Assembly: GCA_017311185.1 (NCBI GenBank)
Contig: JAESUZ010003293.1
Span: 1,054,001-1,118,000 of the forward strand
Reading direction: 5' to 3'
DNA: 64,000 nucleotides
Source of the DNA: Proteles cristata cristata
Lineage: Eukaryota; Chordata; Mammalia; Carnivora; Hyaenidae
Part shown: positions 1-14,655 of the stretch, in pieces
Position numbering within the stretch: the first letter of the stretch is position 1
How the letters are laid out: the number at the start of each line of letters is the position of its first letter
The notes under the pieces: model-generated
The model's input: only the letters and a program-made list of their open reading frames with translations
Database searches by the model: none
Told to the model about the DNA's origin: nothing
Translations under genes and position numbers: made by a program

Positions 1-3340
<3,340 letters not shown>

Positions 3341-3349
3341 TGTTCTTTA

Positions 3350-3507
3350 TTTTTTAATGTTTATTTATTTTTGAGAGAGAGAGTGTGAGCCGAGGAGGGG
3401 CAGAGAGAGAGGGAGAATCCAAAGCAGGCTCCAGGCTCTGAACTATCAGCACAGAGCCAGACAGCCGAATTTGGATGCTTAACCCACTGAGCCACCCAGG
3501 CACCCCT
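3350..3507 (-). mobile_element. SINEC_Fc-like tRNA-derived SINE
   Basis: Reverse-oriented copy: T-rich tail TTTTTAATGTTTATTTATTT, GA-rich body, and tRNA-like head ending GAGCCACCCAGGCACCCC. A 9-bp target-site duplication TGTTCTTTA lies at 3341-3349 and 3514-3522. The head is internally shortened. Confidence 0.93.
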
Positions 3508-3637
3508 CAATATTGTTCTTTAAATTCGAGACTCCCAGGTGTGAAATATGCCCAGTATTTTCCATTTTCTTCAACTATAATAGGATTTTGATTGATTGGT
3601 GCATATATGATGTTAAATGGGGAAAAAAGTCTAGAAT

Positions 3638-3859
3638 ATGGGTTGGCAAACTTTTTCTATGAAGTCAAATAGTAGATAATTTCAGCTCTGTGGGCCATAT
3701 CTTTCCTATCACAAATATTCAACTCTGGCATTGTAGCTTAAAAGCAGCTTTTGCCATTTCGTAAACGAATGGTTGTGGCTGTGTTTCAATAAATCTTTAT
3801 TTACAAGAACAGGTGGTAGGTCGGATTTGGCATACAAGTTGCAGTTTGTCAACCCTTGC
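3638..3859. mobile_element. Ancient non-autonomous hAT DNA transposon
   Basis: The ends GGGTTGGCAAAC and GTTTGTCAACCC are near-perfect inverted repeats. They are flanked by an 8-bp duplication, TCTAGAAT / TCTAGATT, at 3630-3637 and 3860-3867. The interior has the familiar mammalian GTGGGCCATAT and GTGTTTCAATAAA segments of a hAT/Charlie-group relic. I do not assign a subfamily. Confidence 0.8.
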
Positions 3860-3867
3860 TCTAGATT

Positions 3868-4195
3868 TCAGAATGGCTTATATCATTAACCCTTACCAGA
3901 CTAGAGCCTTAGAAAAAGGCTTTCCTGAGGAGAGAGAAAGTCAATGCAATTGTCTTAACCTTCCCTCCAGCAAAATTATCATTATTTAAGTAGTGGTTGT
4001 CATAGAAATAGGATACATCTCTTTATTGTTGTAATGGTTTGATGGAGTTAAGGATTTTATACCATTTATTCCTGTTAATGGAGTTTTACTCCTTTTTCCT
4101 GAGATCAGGGGATATATTGAACAGGCTACTTTTGGTAGATCAGCTCTTTGGACAAAGACAAGTTCTGAGTTAACGGATTGGGTCTTTATTCAGCC
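3868..4195. other. Unique intronic sequence
   Basis: AT-rich single-copy sequence between a hAT relic and a MIR. No gene or clear repeat seen. Confidence 0.4.
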
Positions 4196-4455
4196 AAACA
4201 TGGTGATTAAGGGTGTAGGCTTTGGTGTCAAGACTGACTGGATTGAAATCCCCCCTCCCCCATTTCCTAGTTGTGTGTGGTGGGCAAGTCACCTACCTTC
4301 TGTTTGCCTTAGTCTCCTCACCTGTTAAAGTGAGAATAATGACAGTATTTTCCTCATCAGTTGCTGCAAAGGTGTTAAATGATGTAATGTATGTAAAACA
4401 CATAACACAGGGACTGGCATCTATTTACTGCCCGTTAAGCGTTAGCCGTTTTTAC
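4196..4455 (+). repeat. MIR (tRNA-derived mammalian-wide SINE)
   Basis: Follows the MIR consensus through its conserved core: GGGCAAGTCACCTACCTTCTG, then TAGTCTCCTCACCTGTTAAA, then the region around GTTAAATGATGTAATGTATG. It is degraded by age and has no visible duplication. Confidence 0.85.
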
Positions 4456-5540
4456 ATAAATTACTTCAGTGTCAAAAGTTTGCTATAGAGATTTGCTTAT
4501 AATATCCTTCCGGGAAATAGATTAGAATCTAGATTCTGCTCCCTCGTATACTATTTTTTTTTCTTGTAGACAGTTTTACTAATTTCTGCGCGTAGCAAAT
4601 GACACTCATCAGCGTTAGGAATGGTGCCTTGAGCAGGTATTCATGCTGCTGGGGGACAGCTCTGCAGAAGTGATGAGAAACGCGGTTTGCAGCAAAGGAG
4701 CAGCTCCAGAGGACGCCAGGGCACCGGTGCCCCCCTTCCAGGCCCTGCTTATCAGCACATCTGCCAAGACTTGCTTTTCACTCAAAAATCAGAAAGGTTT
4801 CATCCTTCCGTGTTTTCTGTCTCTGGCAGCTGAAGCGGTGCTGTCACATCACAAACAACTTCTTTTCTTAATATACACATCTGGCGTTGGCAGTTGGACT
4901 AACTTCATAAGAGCACATGATCATCACTCATTACAAGATTAAAAAGTACCCCATGGCATCATTGATGTTTTTTAACTTTGATCTTCTGCAGTTGTGATTC
5001 ATCTCGGTTATAAAACTTCCCTTTAAAGGAACATAGCCGATGACTTATTAGAACCTTCATCTTAAGTAGCGTAAACATGAAAACGGTGCACATCTTTGCA
5101 GATTGCCATTTGTTTTCTTTGCCAGCTTATCGTTTTAAGACATGACATCATACTTAAGAGCCCAAATTTGTAAGTCTTGTGTTTAGGCAAGGCGTTTTGA
5201 CCTCCTGCTGGCAAGGGAACTCTGAGGCACAACTGCCGTATGTTCACCAGCAGGAGAAGTCAGCGTAGCGGCGGCAGCGGCAGTAATGTGTCTGGATGCC
5301 TACGTCTTTCAAACATCAGCTTCTATTAGGATCCTTTGTTCTGCGTATGCCCAGGGTTCTGGCTGCCGTCTGATTTAAAGGCTTTCTCCAGGAAGGTGAA
5401 AGCTTGGTTAGCAATGCTGTGGAAGTGGTTCAGGGTTAGGGAAGAGGGCTGATGGGGAAAAGGTGTTGTTGGCCGTGCAGAGGATGGGAAAAATCAATCA
5501 CCTTCCATAGTCGGGATCGTTTCCATTCTCTTGCCGTTCT
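4456..5540. other. Unique intronic sequence, possibly conserved
   Basis: No repeats recognised from the MIR to the LTR-like element. The stretch at about 4940-5290 is of even composition and includes paired homeobox-like and CRE-like words (TGACATCA at 5142-5149). This is consistent with, but not proof of, a conserved non-coding element. Confidence 0.35.
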
Positions 5541-6085
5541 TTCAGTAATCTATTGCTACATAGCAAAGATCCCCAAATGGAATGGCTCAAACCAACAACC
5601 AGTTGATGATTTCTTATGATTCGGTGGGCTGCCTGGGGTCCACCTGGATGGGTTTTCTGCTGTCTTGCTTGGGGTCTTTTGTGTGGCTGCAGGAAGGTTG
5701 TGGCTGGTGCTACAGCATCTGTGATGGTTTCGTTCTTATATCGGCCGCCTCGTTGGGATGGCAAGGAGGTCGGGCTTGGCTGGATAGCTGTGTGTGTGTG
5801 GGGTGGGGGCAGGGCCTTTCTCTCCATGCAGTTCTAGCACCTTTCCCCTCCACATGGCCTTTCCATGTGGTCTCTCCAGCACAGCCTGACTTCTCATGTG
5901 GCAGGTCAGGGCACCCAAAGATACAACAGTGAGAACTTTTAGGCTTTCCTAAGGCTCAACCCACATGGAGTCCCTTCTTCCGTGTACTGTTGGTTGAAGC
6001 AAGATCCAGGTACAGCCTAGATTGAAGGGGACAACATCCACAGAGATCTGAATGATGGGGACAGTGGCTCCCTGACTCACCAATA
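5541..6085 (+). repeat. Degraded LTR-like repeat (ERVL/MaLR class suspected)
   Basis: Begins with AATCTATTGCTACATAGCAA followed by CCCCAAATGGAATGGCTCAAA, which resembles the start of a widespread mammalian LTR repeat. Then come GGCTGCAGGAAGG- and CATGGCCTTTCCATGTGG-like segments in the same order. It is heavily diverged, with no internal retroviral region nearby. Family not assigned. Confidence 0.45.
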
Positions 6086-6221
6086 TCAACTTCCATAAGT
6101 GCTTTCATGGTATATATCATTGTTGCAACAGGAGAAATGATTTTTTTGAGGAATCACCTTCTGAATGTTCTCTCAACTTCTTAATCTAGAGGGGGGGACA
6201 TTTAAAGTTCTACAAGGTTTT

Positions 6222-6442
6222 TGGGGCACCAGCATGGCTCAGTCGGTTAAACGTCCAACTTTGGCTCAGGTTATGATCTCACAGTTCATGGGTTCAAGCC
6301 CCACATCGGGCTCTGTGCTGACAGCTCAGAGCCTGGAGCCTGCTTCAGATTCTGTGTTTCCCTCTCTCTGACCCTCCCCTGCTCACACCATCTCTCTCTC
6401 TCTCTCTCTCTCAGAAATAAATAAAAACATTAAAAAAATTTT
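6222..6442 (+). mobile_element. SINEC_Fc-like SINE
   Basis: Full copy in gene orientation with tRNA-like head, CT-rich body, (TC)n and AAATAAATAAAAACATT tail. It is flanked by a 17-bp target-site duplication with two mismatches at 6205-6221 and 6443-6459. Confidence 0.95.
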
Positions 6443-6459
6443 AAGTTCTGTAAGGTTTT

Positions 6460-7471
6460 CTGTCCAAAGTTTACAGGATGTATGCAACACTCAAGGGGGC
6501 AGGACAAGTGAGGCCGGGTGTCAGGCATGACCAAGGTACTGTGGCAGCTTCTAATCAGACTTTTAAGGAGAAAGCTGAGTCTCCAGCCAGTCCTCTCTAA
6601 TTATATTAATTCACAATCCCAGGGGCCTTCTTTGCTGCTAAGGTACATTCGAGAACCCCACCCTCAAAATCACAAAGGCTTCACCCTACTTTCCCGCCCA
6701 CCCTGTTTTCTTTTTTTAAAAGGTTCTTCTCAGTGACTCCCAAGTTTTAATTATAGTAGCTTCCTTCTGAATTGAAGATATTTGGTAATTAGCAAATGAG
6801 TGAAAGGTGTTACCTTGGGGTGCTCGGTATTAGCAGGTCAAATCAAGCTGCACCAGATCAATACATGTATAAGAAAAGAACATTTGATGTTTGGACATAA
6901 AGAGGTTATTTGCTTTGCCCGGCAACATGGCAGGTCTGTAGCAGAGGTATTTTATGAATCCTCAAGTGGATGAGCCTGGAGGTTGTATGCTTTGTATTCC
7001 AGCGCTGAAGTTCCCACTTGGCCAGCACATCTGCAGACTGTACAAGCTACCACGCGCGAGTGGGTGTCTGAGTGTTTTTGCGTGGTGTGCCCTAGGAAAG
7101 TAAATCCCAGTTACTCGTTAAGGGGAGACCAAAGCCCTCATCTGCTGGGACACTACTGTTCACTGCTGACCAGCTAGCTGCCTGTCCGGACCTGGTGGGA
7201 GAAGGAGGGAGCCCTGCATCTTCTTTCCCATTGTTCATACTCCTTTCCTGCCACGCTGCCCTGCGTGGCTGCATTTTGACCTGAGTGGGGCTGGCACTTC
7301 GGTGAGGGAGAGGGTGATGTTTGGGCTTCTCGGACAGCCTCAGCACCCCAGCTCACTCAGTGTGGCAGGCTTAGGTCATCGGCCAAATTGGTTTCTTTCC
7401 TGCTTGCACGTTCTCACCCGTGCATCACAAATTTATAGTTCTTCAGAGATCATTCTCTTATTCTGTGCTTT
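6460..7471. other. Unique intronic sequence
   Basis: No interspersed repeat recognised. Small overlapping open frames on both strands around 6983-7356 have no similarity I know and are treated as chance. Confidence 0.4.
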
Positions 7472-7497
7472 TTAAAAAGTATTTTAATGTTTATTTA

Positions 7498-7933
7498 CTT
7501 AAAAAAAATTTTTTTTAATGTTTTATTTATTTCTAGGAGAGAGAGACAGCGTGAGCAGGGGAGGGTCAGAGAGAAAGGGAGTCACAGACTGAAACAGGCT
7601 CCAGGCTCCGAGCTGGCAGTCAGCACAGAGCCCGACGCGGGGCTCGAACCCACAAACCGCGAGATCATGACCTAAGCGAAAGTCAGACGCTTAACCGACT
7701 AAGCCACCCAGGCGCCCCAATTTAAAATTTTTTTTAACATTTATTTTTGAGAGAGAGACACAGAGTGTGAGCAGGGGAGGGGCAGAAAGAGGAGACACAG
7801 AATCTGAAGCAGGCTCCATCCAGGCTCCAAGCTGTCAGCACAGAGGCTGACGCGGGGCTCAAACCCACGAACCGTGAGATCATGACCTGAGCTGGAGTCA
7901 GACACTTAACCGACTGAGCCACCCAGGTGCCCC
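7498..7933 (-). mobile_element. Middle SINE of the nest (interrupted)
   Basis: Its tail begins at about 7498 and its body and head are at 7719-7933 (head GAGCCACCCAGGTGCCCC). It sits within the tail of the outer SINE and is itself split at its A/T tail by the youngest copy. It carries a small internal duplication in the body (GGCTCCATCCAGGCTCC). Confidence 0.82.
7509..7718 (-). mobile_element. Youngest SINE of the nest (young subfamily)
   Basis: Nearly complete copy ending GACTAAGCCACCCAGGCGCC. It carries the marks shared with the copies at 18048, 21321, 25631 and 28052: GGCAGTCAGCACAGAG, CCGCGAGATCATGACCTAAG, and TCACAGACT. It is inserted in the T-rich tail of the middle copy. Confidence 0.88.
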
Positions 7934-8160
7934 AATGTTTATTTATTTTTTGAGAGAGAGAGAGACAGTGACAGAGTACAAGTGGGGGAGGGGCAGAGAG
8001 AGAGAGGGAGACACAGAATCTGAAGCAGGCTCCAGGCTCTGAGCTGTCAGCACAGAGCCTGATGTGGGGCTCGAACCCATGAACTGTGATATCATGACTG
8101 AGCCGAAGTCAGACACTTAACAGACTGAGCCACCCAGAGGCTCTATTATTCCGTGTTCTT

Positions 8161-9035
8161 AAGGCACTTCCAGTGGCAGAAATTTTACCTTACGGACCTA
8201 AGAGAACAGACTTAAATAATATAGGGTAGTCTGGGCCAGGGTCAGCTCTAGTTCTGTTCTGCCTGGGCCTGCCTTCCAGCCCCATGAAAGGTGGAGAGAA
8301 TGGAGGGCTTGACTTCTTCCTCATCCCAGTTGATTTCAGTGGTGGCTCGCCTTCAACCTCCCCTCCTCTTTTTGTCCCACAAAATGGGTGAATGGGCTTT
8401 TCATGGTGGTTGGCCCATGCCCTCTGCTCATGAACATACGGCGGCTGCTTATTTAGAGGTTGGTCATATGTGGAAGGTCACATGTAAAATGTATAGTATG
8501 GAGGGACAGCAGAAGAACTTTAAGGCTGTTGGATCTTCTTGCATTCACGTTATTTCTGTCTGCAAAGACGATGTGAGAAAAATCTTGATAGGTCTTGAAC
8601 CATACACCTAATGCTACAGGCCTGGATTTTAGTCCTTAGCACAAAGCATGAGTAGAAAAGCTGGTAACTTCTTGCTTTGCAGACTTTTCCTGGTTCTTCA
8701 CTGTCTCTGAAGTTTGCTCCAGGAATGGAAGTTACAGGGCATTGTAAATATCAGTATTCTGATATTTACAAGTCAGCCAACATAAGCCGAAATTTGACGG
8801 TCATCAATAGTAAACCTTGAGTTACCAGTATATAAAGCCTTGTTGAAAATCTTTGACTTAAGATGTTAATAACAGGTAAAAAAAATCCAAAACACAACCC
8901 ACAACTGTTCCTTTTCTCCCTTTCTTTAAGAAGGATGGGGGTGGGGGGGTGCGGTCAGAAGCGCCGGTAGAGGTCATGTCTGGTGGTTGGTGGAATGTGC
9001 TCTTGAGAAGAGCAGTTTTAAATCTCTTTCAGTGC
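8161..9035. other. Unique intronic sequence
   Basis: No repeat recognised apart from a short G-rich run near 8938-8949. No gene seen. Confidence 0.4.
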
Positions 9036-9057
9036 TTTTTTTTTTTTTTTTTTTTTT
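9036..9057. repeat. Poly(T) tract
   Basis: About 22 consecutive T with no recognisable SINE or LINE body next to it. It is probably a slippage-grown remnant and likely length-variable. Confidence 0.9.
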
Positions 9058-9540
9058 GTTGACTGACTGTCAGGAGCTGGGAAGATGGCCAAGAAGGAAA
9101 TGACACATCGAGAGGCATTTTGTGTTGTGCAACATTCTGTGGAACTGATGCAAGGCTATATGGCCTGTTTACACATTCCTTCGCCAGCAGACTGCATGGC
9201 AGTAATTTAATTCAGCAGCACATGGCATGCTGCAGCAAGGAGCTGTGGCCTTAACATCCTTTCATGGCAAATTATCACAGCCGTTAAAACATGCTCCTGT
9301 CCCTCTCCTGCACTTTTCCCTGGCTTCCCAGTTCTGAATGTGCTTTCTCATTCTGCGGGACTTGTGTTAACATGGAGCTGTGGCTTTCACAATATGAGTG
9401 CGTTTTACACATGCATATACTCTGGTTGATATATTTACTTCTAACTAAATATAGCATGGCAGGTTTTCAAGTGAGAGGTCTGCTAAAAACACACATATCC
9501 GTGGTGTACTGGGTCAGGAGTTTGTATTTTAGTGCAAGTT
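9058..9540. other. Unique sequence, candidate conserved element
   Basis: Single-copy sequence with ATTA/TAAT and GCATGC-type words around 9170-9300 (GGCAGTAATTTAATTCAGCA). No coding potential recognised. Conservation cannot be judged from one species. Confidence 0.35.
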
Positions 9541-9558
9541 AGAAATCATTCATTCTTA

Positions 9559-9750
9559 TTTATTAAATTTTTTCATGTTTATTTATTTAGAGAGAACAGC
9601 ATGGGAGGGGCAGAGAGAGAGAATCCCATACAGGCTCCACACTGTCAGTGCAGAGCCGGACACAGGGGTCAAACTCATGAACCATGAGATCATGACCTGA
9701 GCTGAGATCAAGAGCCAGACACTTAACTGACTGAGCCACCCAGGCGCCCC
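9559..9750 (-). mobile_element. SINEC_Fc-like SINE
   Basis: Reverse copy with an 18-bp target-site duplication, one mismatch, at 9541-9558 and 9751-9768. The GA body is short (AGAGAGAACAGCATGGG), suggesting an internal deletion. Confidence 0.94.
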
Positions 9751-9768
9751 AGAAATCGTTCATTCTTA

Positions 9769-10860
9769 AAACAGTGCTAGGGACGTGAGAGAGAAACAAA
9801 TTCTGGGGTCATATTGAGTGATCGATTATTCATTTATCAAAAGTAAATTTTCCTTCCCAAGAAAGAAAATTCCTGATAGAACACTGAACTACCTTATTTC
9901 GTTTTGGCTTATACTAAAACATTTTCTTCAAAGAGGATGGAACCATAGGAGAATCAGGTACCCTTAACGATAGTAGAGGAAAAAGATTACTTGTTCTTTA
10001 TAGTTCTACTTGTCCCTACCTAGAATGTTTGTAGGATATATTTGTGATGCCAGTTAAAGCACTTCTGTAGTCTTCATGTAAAATCTCAAAGATTTTTATC
10101 TGGGTAGGTATGGAAAATAATTGCTCATGTTTTTCAAGTAAGTTTTGGAAACTGAGAGTACATAAAAGCCATTTAGATCTAAATTAATTCAAGGTCCTCT
10201 GCAACAGTTCAAGTAGGAGACTATATGTGGGGTGTAGTACTTTAGTAGCAAAGGAAGGGCTCCCAGTTTCTCTGCTGCTGTGTACTGATGGCTAAAGTCT
10301 CCCTGCTAATAGACAAAAGCACTTATTCAAATTCGGGACTAAGGCTTAAATCCAAACACCTCCGGAAACGGCAACTCAGACTTATGTTCATAGTAAGTCA
10401 ATATAAGCAATCTGGAATCCTGTATTGGGAGCAGGTTTGGGGAGACAAAGGGGCAGTGACTAATGAAGTCCTGGACACTAGAAAGTAAGCAGTGACTCAG
10501 GTGTGCTGATTTGAAGCGTGGCAGATTCGCTGCAGGTCGCCCTGAGCAGTGTGGATTTCTGATGCTTTTCACGTCTGGCATACTATTACAAATGCAGGAT
10601 TCTATAATTTTCAGGTGTGAGTTTTGGGATTTTATATTTCCACATTTCCTCCTTCTGTAGCTATTTCCCCTTTACAGAATATGTCTTATTCAGTTTTGTT
10701 CTAGATATGTGCCAGCTTTCCTCCTCTACAGGTTTGAAGATTATCATTTAATTTCCTTCTTTCTTTTAGTAGTTAACATATGTATTTGTCTTAATAAAAC
10801 TAATCACGATCTCGGTCTACCTCTTGGATAATGTAAGCACTTTAGCATACCTTATTTATT
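9769..10860. other. Unique AT-rich intronic sequence
   Basis: No repeat confidently identified. From 10620 on the T-rich sequence may be an old LINE fragment that continues past the next SINE. Confidence 0.35.
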
Positions 10861-11070
10861 TTTAAAAAAATGTTTATTTACTTATTTTGAGAGTGAGGGA
10901 GCACGGGCCGGAGAGAGGCAGAGATAGAGAGGGAGTGAGGGAATCCCGTTGAGGCTCCACGCTGTCAGTACAGAGCCTGATGCGGGGCTCAGTCTCATGA
11001 ACCATGAGATGATGACCCGAGACGAAATCAAGAGTCAGACACTTCACCAACTGAGCTGCCCAGGCGCCCC
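10861..11070 (-). mobile_element. SINEC_Fc-like SINE
   Basis: Reverse copy from TTTAAAAAAATGTTTATTTA to GAGCTGCCCAGGCGCCCC. The body has GAATCCCGTTGAGGCTCCAC, the older variant. It is inserted in T-rich, LINE-like sequence. Confidence 0.92.
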
Positions 11071-11084
11071 CGGCCTTCTTTAAA

Positions 11085-11350
11085 CTGCAATCACTCCCTC
11101 TCTTCTGATCTCATTCTCTGAGATTTTTATCCTTGTTCTGGATTCCCCGGATTAGTCATTATCAGTATTTAAACGGTTTCTTTTATATTTACTTATGTGT
11201 TTACTAATTGATTTGCTCACCATTCCTTCATGGCCCTCAGTTCTTCCTCTTCTGGATTCAGTTTCCTTTTTGTGATGTAGATCCCTTAGTAGTTCCTTCA
11301 TGAGAATCTGTTCGTAGTAAACTCTTACTTTTTATTTCTGGAAACGTCAG
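11085..11350 (-). repeat. Possible old L1 fragment
   Basis: The stretch with CCCTTAGTAGTTCCTTCATG and TTCGTAGTAAACTCTTACTT resembles a common antisense L1-type segment of mammals. It is weak and based on memory of the consensus. Confidence 0.3.
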
Positions 11351-11439
11351 CATTTGTGTACACTGGCTGCCAACACGATGTGAGATGCAAGGCACCCTGC
11401 GGAAGGTCTGTCTGTTCTTAGTGCCTGAGCGCCATGCTC

Positions 11440-11897
11440 CGGTGGCCCTCCCTTATCGAGATGTGTCCCAAGATCCCCAGTGGATGCCTGAAACTATGGT
11501 AGGACTCACCCCTATATGTACCAACTTTTTTCCTGTACCTACACACCTGTGATAAAGTTTCATTTATAAACTGGGCACAGTCAGAGAAGGACAACAATAA
11601 ATAATCAATAAACCAATTATAACAGGATACTCTAATAAAAGTTAGGGGAACGTGATCCCATCCTTTCTCTCCTTCTCAGACTGTCTCAGTGTAGGTCACT
11701 CACTCTTCCTGTGCTGAGGTGAAATGACAAAATGCCCACATGATGAGACGGAGAGCGGGGAATGACGTAGGCATCGGGACATCGTGTGAGGCTACCATCT
11801 TCACCGTCTGGGGCTCATTGGCGTTTGAGCCGTGGTTGACTGCAGGTGACTGAAACCACAGACAGTGACACTGTGGATAAGTGGAGGGGACTGCTGT
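11440..11897. mobile_element. Tigger-type (TcMar) DNA transposon relic
   Basis: The ends GGTGGCCCTCCCTTATC and GATAAGTGGAGGGGACTGCTG form diverged inverted repeats. The interior follows a Tigger-derived non-autonomous element: CAGTGGATGCCTGAAACTATG, TGATAAAGTTTCATTTATAAA, AATGACGTAGGCATC, and GACTGAAACCACAGA. No transposase frame is present. Confidence 0.8.
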
Positions 11898-13289
11898 GCC
11901 CGCCATTCCTTGGTGCTAAGACTTTCAGACCATTATTATCAGACTCATTAGAGTTGGATTTTAGGGAATAGACTACAGTACAGATAGATTTTCATGGAAG
12001 ATGGATGAAGGGAAACGGATCTCCATGCCACTCACTCTGGGGAGCCCTGAAAGAGCCCAGGGCTGGTGGTGGAGAGGTGGTGGGAGGGAATGTTCCAGCG
12101 GAGGGGGGAGAAGTCAAAAAAAGGGGCATATGGAGAGAGGAAATTAAATCCCTTCCTTTACCGTTTTGGCTTGGGCAGGTCCTAAGTTGCTTGGGAACCT
12201 TCTATTCAGATTTATGGTAAAGAACTCTGTCATTGCGTTTGATCCTGAGAGGCCATTCAGCTGTTGCTCATTGAAAAACCAGAGCAGTGGTTTTTAGATG
12301 TTGTCCACACACTTCCTGTCATTTTATGAGACTGTGGGACTCCAAACCAAAAGATGGCTTCTTTTATACAGTAAATGAACTATGGAAGAAACTTTGTGTG
12401 GGGATGGAGGAGTATGCCTGAGGAGAGCTGGGAGACCATAATCTGGGGTAAACCTTCCCTGGGCACAGTGGGCAGGGTGACGCCAAGTGTTGGCTGCGTG
12501 CACCTCTCATGGTGTCATGCAGGAAGTGGCTGGTGAGGAGGAGCTCGGCTCACACCAAAGCGAGCTGGTACTTTCTGCCTTTTCTTAACCCCCAGATGGC
12601 ATTCTCACCCTCCACGACACACATCTTCCTGCCCTTTACCTTCTTGATGCTGCTTTTCATGAGCGACAGCTTGGGTAGAACTGCTATCATGTGTTTTGGG
12701 CGGGCAGTATTCAGGATGATTTAACCTGAGCTCTATGCCTCTTTAGGTTTGGCCCTAGAAATTATTGGGAGGAAAATATGGGCCCTTCAAGAAGATTAGG
12801 AAGGTACCCACACATAGGCTGTTGTACTTACAAGAAGTGAGGAGAAACATGGACGTGTAAAAGAGGGGTGACTGTGAAGTCAAGGTTACTAATTCTAGAA
12901 ATTTGGTTTCTGTTTCACCCTCTCACCATGCGTGAGCTACCCTGCAAAAATAAGTTACAACATTTTTTGTACCATGGGGGTGATTTCAGAGTAGCTTAAC
13001 AGGGAATTTGTCTATAGGGGCAGTTTGTGGTTTAAGATGTGGAGTCAGTTGTGGTTAAAGGAATCGGAGGACCTGGAAATTCCTCCTGTGAGGCCTCAGT
13101 GCCGTGTTCATGACCCTCAGCAAATCCTTCCACTTCTGCCCAGTTCAATTTCTTCATCCTTCCAGGAGAAATAGGCATGAAGACAACTTCAGAGTCATTG
13201 GGAGTAACTCCTAAGGAATGATCATAAAGTACTTGGCGCACATGAAGGGTAACTTAAATACCAAATAGTAATTATGTAGCGCCTTTCTG
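11898..13289. other. Unique intronic sequence
   Basis: Mostly single-copy. It contains G-rich purine sequence at 12060-12130 and two RUNX-type sites at 13026-13033 and 13050-13056. No gene or clear repeat recognised. Confidence 0.4.
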
Positions 13290-13475
13290 CCAAGGAGTTC
13301 CGAACACTTAGACATTACCTCACTGATTCTCTTTACACCCCTTTGAGGGATGTGCTGTGCATTTTACGGGTAGGTAAACCGAGGCATGGCCATTTGAAAA
13401 CTCATTTGCTCTGTGGCACTCTGCAAGTCAGCAGGTGACTTATAGAGGTGGGCAAGGAGCCAAGGTCTTTTCCTG
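13290..13475 (-). repeat. MIR
   Basis: Reverse MIR: CTTAGACATTACCTCACTGAT, then GGTAGGTAAACCGAGGCATGG, then GCACTCTGCAAGTCAGCAGGT. Diverged, with no duplication visible. Confidence 0.75.
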
Positions 13476-13668
13476 CTCAGTTATTCTCTACCAAGAGTCC
13501 CCCGTGCTTTGTCATTGCATTTGTGGAAGCTCCTGGTGTCTAGCCTAGAGTTTTCTTGGTTGATGTTACGAAGTCGTGTTACTTAAGAAGGAAGCCTCAT
13601 GATGCAGTAGCATTGCTGTGTAGTAAATAAGTCACAAGGTATAAGGCCTCACACACAGAAGGCATAAG

Positions 13669-13718
13669 TGTGTGTGTGCTTGCACATGCATGGGCACATG
13701 TGCACGTGCATGTGTGTT
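13669..13718. repeat. Imperfect TG/CA alternating purine-pyrimidine tract
   Basis: TGTGTGTGTGC followed by alternating TGCACATGCATGGGCACATG-type sequence up to the next SINE duplication. It is potentially Z-forming but imperfect. Confidence 0.75.
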
Positions 13719-13732
13719 TTTTGAATGAGTCT

Positions 13733-13960
13733 TTTATTTTCTTTTTTAAAATTTTTTTTTGTTTTATTTATTTTTGAGACAGAGAGAGACAGAGCATGAG
13801 TGGGGGAGGGTCAAAGAGAGAGGGAGACACAGAATCTGAAACAGGCTCCAGGCTCTGAGCTGTTAGCACAGAACCCGATGTGGGGCTCGAACCCATGAAC
13901 CATGAGATCATGACCTGAGCTGAAGTTGGACGCCTAAACGACTGAACCAGCCAGGTGCCC
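13733..13960 (-). mobile_element. SINEC_Fc-like SINE
   Basis: Reverse copy with a 13-bp duplication TTTGAATGAGTCT / TTTGAATGAGTCC at 13720-13732 and 13961-13973. Confidence 0.94.
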
Positions 13961-13973
13961 TTTGAATGAGTCC

Positions 13974-14655
13974 TGAATTCATTCAGACAGAAGTTTAACT
14001 GAGCTGAAAACACTGACTTTTGTGAGATGAAAACAAGACGTGTGGGCTAACCCTCGGTGGACTCTCACTTTGAGGACCAGTGAAATACAGTTAGCTCTCC
14101 CACAAAAAGTTAACTCTCAGAAGGGTGCATGAGAAGAAAATGTGGGCAAGTATGTGGTAGAAAAGGTAGAAAATAAAGATTAATTAAGAGAAGAAAATTA
14201 ATGCGTCCATAATCCTGTCTTCAAAGAAGACATGCTGCTGGTGTTTTGATATGTAATCACCTCAAGATTTTTCCGTGGTAATGCCGGTACTTTGGTGACG
14301 GTGATGGCAGCCAGGAGGTAGCATCAGGACAGCAATGGAACGCTGTGAGGGGCCTGGCTGTGTGGAAGCTGAGAGGAGAGAAGATAACTGGACAGGAGAT
14401 TGATGGCTTTAAGAGCAGGGGCAGGGAAGTGGATCGGAGAGCAGTTTCCAGTGAACCTCTTGGAAGAGGAAGCTGCTGCCTCTGGACGGGGCGGGCTGGC
14501 CTTGCCTGAATGATTAAAGCTGGGTGGGTCTGAAGGGACCCCCTACCCCTTCCTCCCACTACCCCAGCCCTCCACTAAGAATACCTGGCCCCTTTATAAT
14601 AGCTAACAGAGCCCCTTTCTAATGACAATTAGAGATACGCTTTAAAATGCAAATA
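13974..14655. other. Unique intronic sequence
   Basis: Single-copy with a locally GC-rich part at 14440-14560. A 100-residue minus-strand open frame crosses it with no recognised similarity; I treat it as chance. Confidence 0.4.

Larger units (their letters stand above)
7472..8144 (-). mobile_element. Oldest SINE of a three-deep nest (interrupted)
   Basis: The tail lies at 7472-7497 and the body and head at 7946-8142. The outer target-site duplication TTATTCTGTGCTTTTTA / TTATTCCGTGTTCTTA is seen at 7459-7475 and 8145-8160. A 12-bp exact duplication AATGTTTATTTA at 7486-7497 and 7934-7945 marks where a second SINE landed in its tail. Confidence 0.85.

Noticed and set aside
3638..3859. Active DNA transposon
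   Set aside because: Non-autonomous relic of about 220 bp with mutated ends and no transposase.
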